Source: Puniceicoccus vermicola
GTDB lineage: Bacteria; Verrucomicrobiota; Verrucomicrobiia; Opitutales; Puniceicoccaceae
Direction: 5' to 3'
DNA: 64,000 nt
NCBI RefSeq assembly: GCF_014230055.1
Contig: NZ_JACHVA010000127.1
Location: 1 to 64,000 of the forward strand
Shown here: piece by piece, positions 9,144 through 18,941 of the stretch
Layout: each line of letters opens with the position of its first letter
Position numbering within the stretch: position 1 is the stretch's first letter
Made by a program: the position numbers and the translations under genes
Notes under the pieces: model-generated
Database searches by the model: none
What the model saw: the letters and a program-made list of their open reading frames with translations, nothing else
What the model was told of the DNA's origin: nothing

Positions 9144-11345
9144 TTAAAGGAGGGTTCCGACTTGATAGACGAGGACGGCGGCCACCCAGGCCAGGGCCGT
9201 CATTCCGAAGAATGAACCTGCAGCGTACCAGCCGTTGAGTTCCTTGGCAATCAAGGCCACTGTTGCACCGCATTGCAGGCAAAGGCAGAAGAAGATCAAG
9301 ACCGAGAAAACCACGGGTAGCGTAAAGACCGGCATGCCTGCCTTCGGCCCGGAGGGCCAGGTCTCGTTTGCGATCTGGTCCCTCAACCCCGAGGACTCCT
9401 CATCCACATCGGGACCGAGTTGATAGATGATTCCCAAGGTCGAGATCACGAGTTCGCGGGCCGGAAAACTGGAGAGCACCCCGACGGTGATTTTCCAATC
9501 AAATCCCGCTGGTGCAAAAACTGGCTGCACCCATTGGCCGAAACGGCCCAGATAGCTATTTTCCAGATAGGCTGCCGCGAGAAGATTATCGTATTCAGCG
9601 AAGTAAGGACTCTCCTGATCGGCAAGTAGCTCATCTGCCTTTGCAGAGGTCACCGAGAGCGCCTGAGTGATTCGCTCTACTGATTGTGCGTGTATCTCGG
9701 TCTCGACCGATTCACTTCGAGGGAAGTAAAGGAGGGCCCAGATCAAAACCGAGAAAGCGAGAATCACCGACCCGGCCCGCATCAAAAACTCTCGCCCACT
9801 CTCCCACATCCGCAGCAGAAGATTCCGGAGATGAGGCACTTTGTAGTGCGGCATCTCGAGAATGAACGGCGAAGCCCCCGAAGGTGCGAAAAACCGATGG
9901 GCCACCCAAGCCAAAGAGGCGGCAATGAAGAGCCCAACGAAGTGAAGGAGGAACAGCGTCCACCCGGCAGCTGCCGCGCCGTAGGTCGGCTCGACAAAGG
10001 CACCGATGAAGAGAACATAGACTGGCAACCGCGCCGAGCAGCTCATGAACGGTGCCATGAGAATGGTGGTCGTCCGGGACCAGCGGCTTTCCAGGGTTCG
10101 CGCGGCCATGATCCCCGGGATCGCGCAGGCATAGCTGGAAAGCAGTGGGACAAAACTCTTCCCATTCAAACCACACCAACCGAGCGCTTTATCCATCAGG
10201 AAAGCTGCTCGGGCCATGTAGCCCGTATCCTCGAGGAGACCGATAAAGAAAAAGAGAACAAAGATCTGCGGTAGGAAGATGATGACGCCACCGACCCCGG
10301 CAACAATTCCATCGACGACCAAGCTCTCCAGAAGCGGAGTTCCGGATAGAACGGGACGCAAGGCCTCTTGGGTCGCCCCCGTCAAGAAATCCAGCCCGTC
10401 CATGATCGGGCCGGCCCAGCTGTACACCGACTGGAATACGACCCACATAACCGCAACGAAAATGATCGATCCCCAAAAACGATGGAGCAAAAGCCGGTCA
10501 ATGGACTCCGAAGCACCCACCGCACGGCGTTCTTTCTGGTTCGAGACGTCGGCCAGAATCTCGCGGATCCTTCCGTATTGGATCAGAGCCTCCGCCGGTC
10601 CGGGATTGAGCCCAGCGGCCGCGATTTTCCGGCGACCTTCTTCGACAATCTGGCCAATTTCTTCGCGTTGGTCTGGCCAACGGCCATAAAGAGCGCTCCG
10701 TGGATCAAAAAGAAAACGCAAAGCCTCGGCGCGCCGCAATCCAGAGACGGTCTCGCAAAGCTGGTTCAGGGTCTGCTCGACTTCGAGATTCCAATCGGTG
10801 GGCTTGATATAGGAAGGCACCTCCAACTTTTTGCGGATCGTCTCTTCCAGTTTCGCCATTCCCTCTCCCGACCGGGCCGAGATCGGCACGACAGGAACTC
10901 CGAAGCGCTCCGCGAGTTTATCGCAATCGATGTTCAGACCTCTTTTCCGGGCAATGTCCCACTGGTTCAGGACCAGGATCATCGGGAGCCCGAAGTCCGC
11001 CGCTTGCAGAGGAAGAAATAAATTCCGCTCCAAATTCGTCGGATCGATTACACAAATCAGGAGGTCGAGTTCATCTCGTCCCGACCGGGCAGCCAGAGCA
11101 TCCAATACCGCCCTTTCGTCCGCCGTCGTCGCCGAAAGACTGTAAGCCCCCGGCAAGTCGACGAGCTCCAGAGGATCATTCCCTGCAAAAGCGGTCCCGA
11201 CGCGTTCTTCTACCGTAATCCCCGGATAATTGGCGATACGCTGCCGGAGTCCAGTCAGCCGATTGAAGAGGGTCGATTTTCCCGTGTTGGGGTTTCCGAT
11301 GAGACCGACTCGAGCGGTCTTCTTTTTCTCAGCCGCCAATACCAC
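9144..11345 (-). CDS. feoB: Ferrous iron transport protein FeoB
   Basis: A 733-residue inner-membrane Fe(II) transporter with a cytosolic G domain. G1 is GNPNTGKS near residue 18, the switch G2 follows, G3 is DLPG, G4 is NQWD. Two Gate-type membrane blocks follow, with conserved VVDGIVAGVGGVIIFLPQI and SYACAIPGIMAART (membrane Cys thought to lie on the ion path), and a third block with SSFPARELVISTLG. Its start overlaps the end of feoA by 17 bases, so translation is probably coupled. Confidence 0.96.
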   Translation of the reverse strand: MVLAAEKKKTARVGLIGNPNTGKSTLFNRLTGLRQRIANYPGITVEERVGTAFAGNDPLELVDLPGAYSLSATTADERAVLDALAARSGRDELDLLICVIDPTNLERNLFLPLQAADFGLPMILVLNQWDIARKRGLNIDCDKLAERFGVPVVPISARSGEGMAKLEETIRKKLEVPSYIKPTDWNLEVEQTLNQLCETVSGLRRAEALRFLFDPRSALYGRWPDQREEIGQIVEEGRRKIAAAGLNPGPAEALIQYGRIREILADVSNQKERRAVGASESIDRLLLHRFWGSIIFVAVMWVVFQSVYSWAGPIMDGLDFLTGATQEALRPVLSGTPLLESLVVDGIVAGVGGVIIFLPQIFVLFFFIGLLEDTGYMARAAFLMDKALGWCGLNGKSFVPLLSSYACAIPGIMAARTLESRWSRTTTILMAPFMSCSARLPVYVLFIGAFVEPTYGAAAAGWTLFLLHFVGLFIAASLAWVAHRFFAPSGASPFILEMPHYKVPHLRNLLLRMWESGREFLMRAGSVILAFSVLIWALLYFPRSESVETEIHAQSVERITQALSVTSAKADELLADQESPYFAEYDNLLAAAYLENSYLGRFGQWVQPVFAPAGFDWKITVGVLSSFPARELVISTLGIIYQLGPDVDEESSGLRDQIANETWPSGPKAGMPVFTLPVVFSVLIFFCLCLQCGATVALIAKELNGWYAAGSFFGMTALAWVAAVLVYQVGTLL

Positions 11346-11610
11346 TGAATTTTCTCCACTGTCCCACTAAAACTGCTTTCGCTTCGACTTTGCGAAGACC
11401 AATCCGTTGTCCGCCAAGATCCACCGCAATCGGGTCCCCCAAAGGAGCAACCCTGGCGAGACGTAGGATCTGCCCGGGGAGAAACCCCAGCGAACTTAGA
11501 CGCAATGCTGAGGGACAGTTATCATCGACCTCACTGATCTCACATTCGTAGCCCAGAGGAAGTTGGTCCAACGACCCGCATATCCCCTCCCCCTTGTTTG
11601 TGTGACTCAT
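11329..11610 (-). CDS. feoA: Ferrous iron transport protein FeoA
   Basis: A 93-residue SH3-like FeoA protein; LSSLGFLPGQILRLARVAPLGDPIAV is cut here as family signature LGFLPGQ and APLGDPIAV. The ATG at 11610 is chosen because AGGGG lies 8 bases upstream; ATGs at 11616 and 11646 are alternatives. FeoA stimulates FeoB activity at the membrane. The operon order is feoA-feoB-small Cys-rich protein. No convincing Fur box is visible in the 190 bases to uvrA. Confidence 0.92.
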   Translation of the reverse strand: MSHTNKGEGICGSLDQLPLGYECEISEVDDNCPSALRLSSLGFLPGQILRLARVAPLGDPIAVDLGGQRIGLRKVEAKAVLVGQWRKFSGIGG

Positions 11611-11845
11611 CTCCATTGCCCCTGTTTTCCTAAAATTGAGACTCATGAGCAACCATTTTTGATACTGAATCCCACTCTAGGCTTCTTCCTTATTCAGTGA
11701 ATTAGAAGATCTTTCCGATGGACTCCGAACGCACAAGCCACTCAGCCTGCGGCCCAATAATTGCAAATTGCATGAATTTCGGGGATTTGGAAAAAATTCT
11801 CCTATCCTCATTGCAACTATGGGGAAGCCTAGTTAGCTCCCGAGA

Positions 11846-14800
11846 ATGTCCCGCAAAGCGAAAGCCATCCGTCTCCGAGGAGTCCGGCAAAACAATTTAA
11901 AGAACCTTTCCGTCGATATCCCGCTCGGTAAGGTAACGGTCGTAACTGGGCTCAGTGGAGCCGGTAAATCATCCCTCGTCTTCGAAACCCTCCACGCCGA
12001 GGGACAGCGCCGCTATGTAGAGACCTTTAACGCCTATACCCGCCAATTTCTTGAAACGATCGGGCGTCCGGACGTGGACTCGATTGAGAACATCTGCCCC
12101 TCCATTGCCATTGAGCAGAAGAACTCCGTACGGACTTCTCGCTCCACAGTCGGAACCATGACGGAGCTTTGCGATTTCTTCAAAGTCTGGTTTCCCTCCG
12201 TCGCCACCCTGTACGATCCGGCCACGGGGCACCCTATCGGAGACGATTCGCCGCAATCGGTCTGGAAACGTCTGCTCGCTGCGAGTGAAAGCACCGACCC
12301 CTGCCTCATCGGCTTCCGAATCGAAAAGCCCAAAAACATCGACTGGGAGGAGATTCTCTCGTCGCTCGGAAAGCAGGGGTACAATCGTGGAGTTCACGGA
12401 GGAGAAGTCATCCGGCTCGGGGAGATCCAACCCGACGCCCTCAAGGGAAGCCAGTCGCTCCTCGTCGTTCAGGATCGACTCAAGATCGCCCCTACCAACC
12501 GAAACCGTTTTCTCGAGGCAGCGACAACCGCCTTCCAGCACGGCCACGGCGAGATGCTCATCTTCGATTCTTCGGGCGAGATCCTGCACTCTTTTTCAGA
12601 GGGTTTGCGCTCCCCGGAAACCGGCCGCACCTTCCGCCCTCCTCAGCCCGCAGTCTTCTCGTTCAACTCACCGATTGGGGCATGTCCCAGCTGCCGCGGT
12701 TTCGGAAGAGTCATCGGCCTGAACCGCGACTTAGTCATCCCGGATCAAACTCTTTCTCTCAACAAAGGAGCCATCCGTCCGTTTCAAGGCAAAGTGTATT
12801 CCAATTCCCTCGACGACCTGCGCCGTCGGGCAAAAGATTTCGGTCTGCGCATGGACGTCCCCTGGCAGGACCTGACCGACCGGGAAAAGCGCTTTGTCTG
12901 GGAAGGTGATACCGACTACCCCAGCGGAGAAGATGAGGCCTGGATCGGCCGCTGGTACGGAATCGAACGTTTTTTCGCCTGGCTCGAGAAAAATGTCTAC
13001 AAGATGCACGTCCGGGTTTTCCTGTCGAAATACCGTGCCTACGACACTTGTCCCGATTGCAATGGAAAACGCCTCGGCGAGGAATCTCTCTGCTGGAAAT
13101 GGAACGGGGTCACCCTGCCCGACCTTTACGAGAAAGAAGTTGGCGAACTCCGGGCCCTCATCGAACCTCATCAAGAAGACCTCGACCCCGGGGATATCCT
13201 GGGACCCATCCTTCAGCGCCTGCGTTTCCTCGATGATGTCGGGCTGGGTTATCTAACCCTCAATCGAGCCACCCGCACGCTCAGCGGCGGGGAGACCGAA
13301 CGAGTCAATCTCACGACCTGCCTCGGGACCTCGATGGTCGACACCCTGTTCGTCCTCGACGAACCTTCAGTAGGACTTCATCCCCGTGATATTGACCGCC
13401 TGATCGGAATTCTTCGCGGACTCGCGGCCCAGGGTAATACCGTCGTCGTCGTCGAGCACGACGAACGGATCATGCGCGCCGCAGACCGCATCCTCGAGAT
13501 CGGGCCCAACCCCGGCCGCCGAGGAGGAGAAATCGTCTTCGAAGGAACGCCCGCTCAAATCTGCTCTTCTCGCAAAAGTCTGACTGGCTCGTATCTTTCC
13601 GGTGAAGTGGGTGCCGCTTCGTCGGAATCACGCCGCCCGGTCGAGATGGATCAACGCAAAAAGGAAAGCTGCGGGCGCCTCTCGATTTACGGAGCCTCCA
13701 AACACAACCTCAACGACATCAACCTACATCTTCCGCTCAAGCGCTTTGTCGCCATCAGCGGAGTTTCGGGGTCTGGGAAATCTACGCTCCTGCAAAAAGT
13801 CATCTACGACGGCCTTCTCCGGCAAAGAGGTCAACCTGTCGATGATCCCGCCCAGATTCGTGACATCGATTCCAGCGAGTCCATTGGCGAGGTCGTTCGC
13901 ATTGACCAGAGCAGCCTGAGCAAAACCCCGCGCTCCAACCCTGCCCTCCTCACCGGAGCCTGGGAAGAGTTTCGTAAGGCTTTTGCCGCGACCGAAGAGG
14001 CGATCAGCAGCGGCATGACTCCGGGAACTTTTTCCTTCAATGCGGGAGACGGCCGCTGCGACCATTGCCAAGGTCTTGGCTACGAACATGTGGAGATGCA
14101 GTTCCTCTCGGACCTCTACCTCCCCTGCCCGGTCTGCGAAGGCCGCCGTTTCAAGCCGGAGGTCCTCGCGATTCAACTGGAAGGTTGCTCGGTCGACCAA
14201 TTGCTCAAGATGGAGGTAAACGACGCTCTTGAACGCTTCGCGGACCGTCCGAAAATCGTCGAAAAACTCGAACCGATCCAGCGGGTCGGTCTCGGCTACC
14301 TTCCCTTGGGCCATCCGCTCAATCAACTTTCCGGAGGCGAATCTCAACGGCTAAAGCTGGTGCGCCACTTGGGCAAGATGGGCAACAAGAAATCGAAAGC
14401 CCCCCGGGGCGCCGCGCTCATTCTGATCGATGAGCCGACCACCGGTCTCCACCGCCACGACATCGCCAATCTTCTCGAAGTCTTTCAGGAACTTGTGAAG
14501 GCGGGCAACAGCCTCGTCGTCGTCGAGCATCACCCGGATGTGCTCACCGCTGCCGACTGGATGATCGAGATGGGCCCAGGCGCCGGATCGGCCGGTGGCA
14601 AAATCGTCGCCGAAGGAACTCCCCTCGAAATTGCCCAAGGCCAAACCGAATCCGCTCCGTTTCTCCGCGAAGCGTTTGGAAGCGAAGGCGAGATCATCCC
14701 ATTTCCCTCCGCGGAGTCGAGCGAGGAAGTCGCGCTCGTCGCCGAGTCAGCGGTTCCCTATGGCGACCGGCCCCGGGCCATCGCTGTCGAAGGCGCCCGT

Positions 14801-17356
14801 GAGCACAACCTTCGGGACATCAGTGTCCAAATCCCTCACGGAAAAACCACGGTCATTGCCGGAGTTTCCGGAAGTGGAAAATCGACTCTGGCCTTCGACA
14901 TCATTTTCGCGGAGGGACAGCGGCGTTTCATGGAGTCGATGTCCGCCTACGCCCGTCAGTTTGTCGAGCAACTGCCGAAGCCCGAGGTGACTCGGCTGAG
15001 CGGACTCGCGCCGAGTGTAGCCATCGAACAACGAGTAACCCACGGCACCGCGAAATCAACCGTCGCCACCATCACGGAGGTCGCTCAGTACCTGCGCCTG
15101 CTCTTTGCAAGAATCGGCATCCAGCATAATCCAGTGACCGGGAACCCGGTGAGCGGACTCTCCGAAACCGAGCTTACCCGATTGTTCGAAAAGCTTCGCA
15201 AAGATCTGCAAAGTTCCAAAGGGAAAGCGTTCGTCGGAGCCCCACTGATACGAGGACGCAAAGGACACCACCAACCGCTGGCCGACTGGGCCGCAGCGCG
15301 GGAATATCCTTATTTGATCTGCGACGGAAACTGGGTCCGCCCCAATGAGTTCACCAAACTGGATCGTTACCGTGAGCATGATGTCGACGTCATTCTTGCA
15401 GACCTGACCGATCTTGACAAAGCGGAGGCCCACGAACGTTTCGGCCTCGCCCTCAAATTGGGACACGGTACCGCTTTCGTTCAACTCGGCAAAGCAGGCC
15501 AGCGGCATCACTTTTCGAGTTCCCGGGTCGATCCCGAGACGGGCGAAGCCTTTCCGGAGCTGGATCCCAAGCACTTTTCGTGGAACTCACCCCGCGGATG
15601 GTGCCCCACCTGCCGCGGGCGGGGAACGCTCATTGAAGAAGCGGTCGAAGGTGGCGATGAACCGATCTGTCCAGACTGCGAAGGCACCCGACTGAATGAA
15701 CTGAGTCGCCACGTCTACCTGCGAACTGGCCCTAAGGATCGGGTCAACCTTCCCCACTTGCTCGCGTTGAACGCCCCGCAACTGATTCAGACCATTGAAA
15801 AGGTTCAGGGGAATCCACGCGACCGAGCCATTCTCAAAGAGATCTTTCCGGAAATTCGCGAACGACTCCAACTCATGGAGCAAATTGGGCTCGATTACCT
15901 CACCTTGGATCGCTCCACTCGCACCCTATCCGGCGGGGAGGCCCAGCGCATTCGCCTCACTTCGCAACTCGGCTCGAATCTGACAGGGGTCCTCTACGTT
16001 CTGGACGAACCCACCATCGGGCTCCACGCCCGCGATAATGAAAGACTTCTCCAGTCCATCGACACATTGAAGCGTCGCGGCAATACCGTTCTCGTCGTCG
16101 AACACGATGCCGACGTCATTCTCAACGCAGATCGGGTCATCGACATGGGCCCCGGCGCAGGTGTGCACGGGGGAGAGATCGTCGCCGAGGGCACTCCGAA
16201 GCAAATCATCCGCAACGCAGCATCGGTGACCGGGAAACACTTGGCTCGCCAAGCCGTCCATCCTCTGCGCGGAAACCGCCGCGATCTGCCGAAAGCGGGC
16301 AAGGAATGGATTCGCCTCGATGAGGTCCGCCTCCGCAATTGGCAAGGAGACTCCGTCGCCATTCCCCGCCGACGTCTAACCGCGGTTTGCGGAGTTTCCG
16401 GGGCAGGAAAATCGACCTTGGTGCACGAAGCACTTCAGCGGTCGGTAGACGGGGCGCTGAAAGCAGGAAAGAACCAACTCGGTGTCACCGCTTTGCGTTC
16501 ACTCTTTGCGGGCTCAGGAGAGAAAAATCCGATCGCTAAAGTGAGCGGATTTGCCGGCATTCGCAAGGTCATCGAGATCGACCAATCTCCGATCGGGAAG
16601 ACCTCGCGCTCCACTCCAGCCACCTACATCGGAGTCTTTGATATGATTCGCGCCTCTTTCTCGGCCCTTCCGGAGGCCAAGATGCGCGGTCTCACCTCCA
16701 GTGCCTTCTCTTTCAACACCGCAGGAGGCCGCTGCGAAGCTTGTAAGGGCGCGGGTGTCCGCAAACTGGAGATGAACTTCCTCCCAGATGCTTCCGTCGT
16801 CTGTGAAGAATGTGGCGGCAAGCGCTACCGGGGAGATCTTCTCGATATTCATTGGCGCGGAAAGTCGATCGCCGATGTCCTCGAGATGTCCTTCGAAGAA
16901 GCTGCAGAATTTTTCTCCTTCGACCAGCGCATCCACCAAATCCTCGCCCTGATGGTCGAGACCGGTCTCGGCTACCTGAACCTCGGGCAACCCTCTCCCA
17001 CCCTCAGTGGCGGAGAAGCCCAACGGCTGAAGCTGGTGAGCGAACTAGCCGGAGGAACGGCAGGACCCATCGGATCCGAGAATCTCTATCTCCTTGAAGA
17101 GCCAACAATCGGACTCCACCTCAAAGATTGCGAACGATTGACAGGACTCCTCCACCGACTCGTGGACGAGGGCCATACCGTCGTCGTCGTCGAGCACCAG
17201 ACCGACATACTCGCCGAAGCCGACTACCTCATTGAAATCGGTCCCGAAGGCGGAGACCGCGGCGGTCAGGTCATTTTTGAAGGGATCCCCGAAGCGATGC
17301 TCAAATCCAAACAAAGCCTAACCGCCTCCTGCCTGAAGCCATTACTGAAAGGTTGA
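11846..17356 (+). CDS. uvrA: Double-length excinuclease ABC subunit A (tandem UvrA)
   Basis: 1836 residues, about twice a normal UvrA, made of two complete UvrA units (about 1-965 and 970-1836). Four Walker A motifs are visible: GLSGAGKS near 35, GVSGSGKS near 639, GVSGSGKS near 1006 and GVSGAGKS near 1515, each paired with an LSGGE signature. The C-terminal zinc finger of both units is complete (CDHC...CPVC near 738-765; CEAC...CEEC near 1630-1656). The first zinc finger is incomplete in both units: only CPSC (about 279) and CPTC (about 1253) remain, and the preceding Cys pair is missing. UvrA scans DNA for lesions as a dimer; here one chain can supply both halves. Tandem UvrA is known from Chlamydia. 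Confidence 0.95.
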   Translation: MSRKAKAIRLRGVRQNNLKNLSVDIPLGKVTVVTGLSGAGKSSLVFETLHAEGQRRYVETFNAYTRQFLETIGRPDVDSIENICPSIAIEQKNSVRTSRSTVGTMTELCDFFKVWFPSVATLYDPATGHPIGDDSPQSVWKRLLAASESTDPCLIGFRIEKPKNIDWEEILSSLGKQGYNRGVHGGEVIRLGEIQPDALKGSQSLLVVQDRLKIAPTNRNRFLEAATTAFQHGHGEMLIFDSSGEILHSFSEGLRSPETGRTFRPPQPAVFSFNSPIGACPSCRGFGRVIGLNRDLVIPDQTLSLNKGAIRPFQGKVYSNSLDDLRRRAKDFGLRMDVPWQDLTDREKRFVWEGDTDYPSGEDEAWIGRWYGIERFFAWLEKNVYKMHVRVFLSKYRAYDTCPDCNGKRLGEESLCWKWNGVTLPDLYEKEVGELRALIEPHQEDLDPGDILGPILQRLRFLDDVGLGYLTLNRATRTLSGGETERVNLTTCLGTSMVDTLFVLDEPSVGLHPRDIDRLIGILRGLAAQGNTVVVVEHDERIMRAADRILEIGPNPGRRGGEIVFEGTPAQICSSRKSLTGSYLSGEVGAASSESRRPVEMDQRKKESCGRLSIYGASKHNLNDINLHLPLKRFVAISGVSGSGKSTLLQKVIYDGLLRQRGQPVDDPAQIRDIDSSESIGEVVRIDQSSLSKTPRSNPALLTGAWEEFRKAFAATEEAISSGMTPGTFSFNAGDGRCDHCQGLGYEHVEMQFLSDLYLPCPVCEGRRFKPEVLAIQLEGCSVDQLLKMEVNDALERFADRPKIVEKLEPIQRVGLGYLPLGHPLNQLSGGESQRLKLVRHLGKMGNKKSKAPRGAALILIDEPTTGLHRHDIANLLEVFQELVKAGNSLVVVEHHPDVLTAADWMIEMGPGAGSAGGKIVAEGTPLEIAQGQTESAPFLREAFGSEGEIIPFPSAESSEEVALVAESAVPYGDRPRAIAVEGAREHNLRDISVQIPHGKTTVIAGVSGSGKSTLAFDIIFAEGQRRFMESMSAYARQFVEQLPKPEVTRLSGLAPSVAIEQRVTHGTAKSTVATITEVAQYLRLLFARIGIQHNPVTGNPVSGLSETELTRLFEKLRKDLQSSKGKAFVGAPLIRGRKGHHQPLADWAAAREYPYLICDGNWVRPNEFTKLDRYREHDVDVILADLTDLDKAEAHERFGLALKLGHGTAFVQLGKAGQRHHFSSSRVDPETGEAFPELDPKHFSWNSPRGWCPTCRGRGTLIEEAVEGGDEPICPDCEGTRLNELSRHVYLRTGPKDRVNLPHLLALNAPQLIQTIEKVQGNPRDRAILKEIFPEIRERLQLMEQIGLDYLTLDRSTRTLSGGEAQRIRLTSQLGSNLTGVLYVLDEPTIGLHARDNERLLQSIDTLKRRGNTVLVVEHDADVILNADRVIDMGPGAGVHGGEIVAEGTPKQIIRNAASVTGKHLARQAVHPLRGNRRDLPKAGKEWIRLDEVRLRNWQGDSVAIPRRRLTAVCGVSGAGKSTLVHEALQRSVDGALKAGKNQLGVTALRSLFAGSGEKNPIAKVSGFAGIRKVIEIDQSPIGKTSRSTPATYIGVFDMIRASFSALPEAKMRGLTSSAFSFNTAGGRCEACKGAGVRKLEMNFLPDASVVCEECGGKRYRGDLLDIHWRGKSIADVLEMSFEEAAEFFSFDQRIHQILALMVETGLGYLNLGQPSPTLSGGEAQRLKLVSELAGGTAGPIGSENLYLLEEPTIGLHLKDCERLTGLLHRLVDEGHTVVVVEHQTDILAEADYLIEIGPEGGDRGGQVIFEGIPEAMLKSKQSLTASCLKPLLKG

Positions 17357-17442
17357 GATTGGCCGAACGGCTGCATTCGACGAGCTCATGCGGAGAGCCT
17401 TGGTCGGGATACGGCCTTTCCCGCTCTCCCATGGCTTTTTTT

Positions 17443-17712
17443 TGATTGAGAAGAGTGTCGGAGGCAAAGACTGCAGGTCTACTCTCGTACCACAGGCTGC
17501 TCGCCTGTGACGCGAATCGAGAGCTGGAAGCTCTCGCTACTCTGGTCTCCCAGTATCCCGTGACTTTTCGGATTGAGAAGAGTGACGCAGGCAGAGGCTG
17601 CAGACCTACTCTCGTACCACTGGCTGCTCGCCTGTGCTGCGAATCGAGAGCTGGAAGCTCTCGCTACTTTGGTATCCCGTTCTCGCATGACTTTAGTCGT
17701 GTGATTCCCACG
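17443..17712. repeat. Two family C repeat units ending in a GTTC (family B) hairpin
   Basis: Two direct units of about 126 bp, each with a CACAGGC-type hairpin after GTAC and, on the opposite strand, GTAGCGAGAGCT-TCC-AGCTCTCG. The array ends at about 17682-17712 with GTTCTCGCATGACTTTAGTC, which is the family B REP found around RAYT-2. It is therefore a mosaic of two REP types. This fills most of the 400 bases between uvrA and the next gene; a weak terminator-like GGAGAG/CTCTCC stem with a T run lies just before it (17392-17443). Confidence 0.8.
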
Positions 17713-17761
17713 GTCGGAAGGCACTCCGGATTACCGAAGCCTCCCCCCGGTCGCCTAAGCC

Positions 17762-17995
17762 TTAGTTGTGATGGCAACCGCAGCTCCCGCCACAGCAACC
17801 CCCGCCGCTCGAGGAAGCGGACGCCGAGGAGGAGGATCCTCCGCCTACGGCAAAGGCGGTAAAGACTTTCTTGAGCTTTTCCCCCGTCTCCGGGTGGTGG
17901 GTCAAGGGCTCGTCCGACATGCTTTGGCGGATTTCGTAGTGCTTCACCTTTTCTCCCTTTTTCGAAGGGACCGTTTCGTATTCGTAGATGGGCAT
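17762..17995 (-). CDS. FmdB-like small protein lacking the usual zinc ribbon cysteines
   Basis: A 77-residue protein that begins MPIYEYETV and has SMSDEPLTHHPETGEKLKKV, the skeleton of FmdB-type zinc-ribbon proteins. The two CxxC pairs that normally follow Y-x-C and sit around L-x-x-CP-x-CG are replaced by other residues (two His remain). All cysteines are instead in a Ser/Gly-rich tail ending GGGCCGGSCGCHHN. The protein may bind metal through the tail; the function is not known. It is followed 21 bases upstream on the same strand by a secreted-protein gene. Confidence 0.75.
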   Translation of the reverse strand: MPIYEYETVPSKKGEKVKHYEIRQSMSDEPLTHHPETGEKLKKVFTAFAVGGGSSSSASASSSGGGCCGGSCGCHHN

Positions 17996-18016
17996 AATGG
18001 AGGTTCGATAAAAGAG

Positions 18017-18565
18017 TTATTCTGCCGCTTCGGCGCTCGCGGCTTGTTGCACCGGAATCCCCGGTTCGCGCGAGTGGCTCCGTCGAAATTGATACCGGTT
18101 CAAGTCGGCGAGTGAAAGACGCTCAGCCATGTCGTCGATTTCCCGCACTGAATTCTCGTCGACCAACCTCGAATTCTTTTTAACGTCGTGGTGGAGGGTG
18201 TTGTACTTGATCTGATCCAATTCCTTCGACGAGAAGAGTTGATCGCCGCCACGGAAGTCCACTGGCTCGACCATTTCCATGTCTAGCTCTTTGGTTCTGA
18301 AACGGTCCGACTTGTACAAATCCATTTTCTGGACCTTGAACTTGTCGTCTGAAAAGCGATACTGCTGCGTGGAAAACTGGGTGGTATCGAACCGTTTCGA
18401 CATCCACCGGTTGGTGGGCTGCGGGATCTCGCCCTTGGTATCGTAACGCTGACTCTCGATTTTCCGGTTTCGCTTCGAGAAATCCGTTTGGGTCACCTGT
18501 GCGCCAAGAGCCGAGGCGATGATGGTCCCCAAAGCGCAAAGGATGATCTGGCGAAAACGGTTCAC
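18017..18565 (-). CDS. Hypothetical secreted protein
   Basis: A GTG at 18565 opens 182 residues with an N-terminal signal (NRFRQIILCALGTIIASALG). The open frame continues upstream to 18850, but that part is the translated family C repeat and is not protein-like. The mature part is polar, rich in Arg, Lys, Asp, Phe and Gln, with loosely repeated short phrases such as SKRFDTTQF, QQYRFSDDKF and KSDRFRTKELD, and no Cys. It is perhaps an extended or fibrous envelope protein. No family recognised. It lies just upstream of the FmdB-like gene, likely in one transcript. Confidence 0.7.
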   Translation of the reverse strand: MNRFRQIILCALGTIIASALGAQVTQTDFSKRNRKIESQRYDTKGEIPQPTNRWMSKRFDTTQFSTQQYRFSDDKFKVQKMDLYKSDRFRTKELDMEMVEPVDFRGGDQLFSSKELDQIKYNTLHHDVKKNSRLVDENSVREIDDMAERLSLADLNRYQFRRSHSREPGIPVQQAASAEAAE

Positions 18566-18699
18566 TGCCCAGAATTGAAGGATAATTTTGTCAGAATTGC
18601 AAGAATCCTGAAAGGCCGCACCCCGGACGGGTGTCGCTACCCGTGCGGAAGAGTTTTGGACCGAAACGATCCCATTTTCCACGGCATTTCGGAATCGCA

Positions 18700-18817
18700 G
18701 GGCTTCAGCTGCGCCTTTCTTCTCAACTTGAAAAAGGCATGCGAGAACGGAAGCCCAAAGTAGCGAAACCTTCCAGCTCTCGATTTGCAGCACAGGCTGA
18801 CAGCCTGTGGTACGGGA
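18700..18817. repeat. Family C repeat unit, inverted
   Basis: One degenerate unit in opposite orientation to those at 17.4 and 21.3 kb: GTAGCGAAACCTTCCAGCTC followed by the CACAGGC/GCCTGTG hairpin and GTAC. A further hairpin with an inverted GTAG foot lies at about 18615-18640. The unit occupies the upstream part of the 375-base gap to the MFS gene. Confidence 0.65.
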
Positions 18818-18941
18818 GAAATGCCCAGGCTTCTGCGGACATAGAAGCACCGCGCGCCTCGAAACCTCTCCGGGGTTATTTTACAAAACGGCTGCAAATG
18901 AGCGGTGAAGTCCCCGCATTTCTGGTTGCACCCCCGGTATC

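Noticed and set aside
9684-10274. Plus-strand frames opposite feoB
   Set aside because: Shadow of the conserved feoB sequence.
11611-11845. A Fur box before feoA
   Set aside because: I looked for a 7-1-7 or GATAATGAT-type palindrome and found none.
18566-18850. Upstream extension of the secreted-protein frame (277 codons)
   Set aside because: The extra residues translate a family C repeat; the signal peptide begins at the GTG at 18565.
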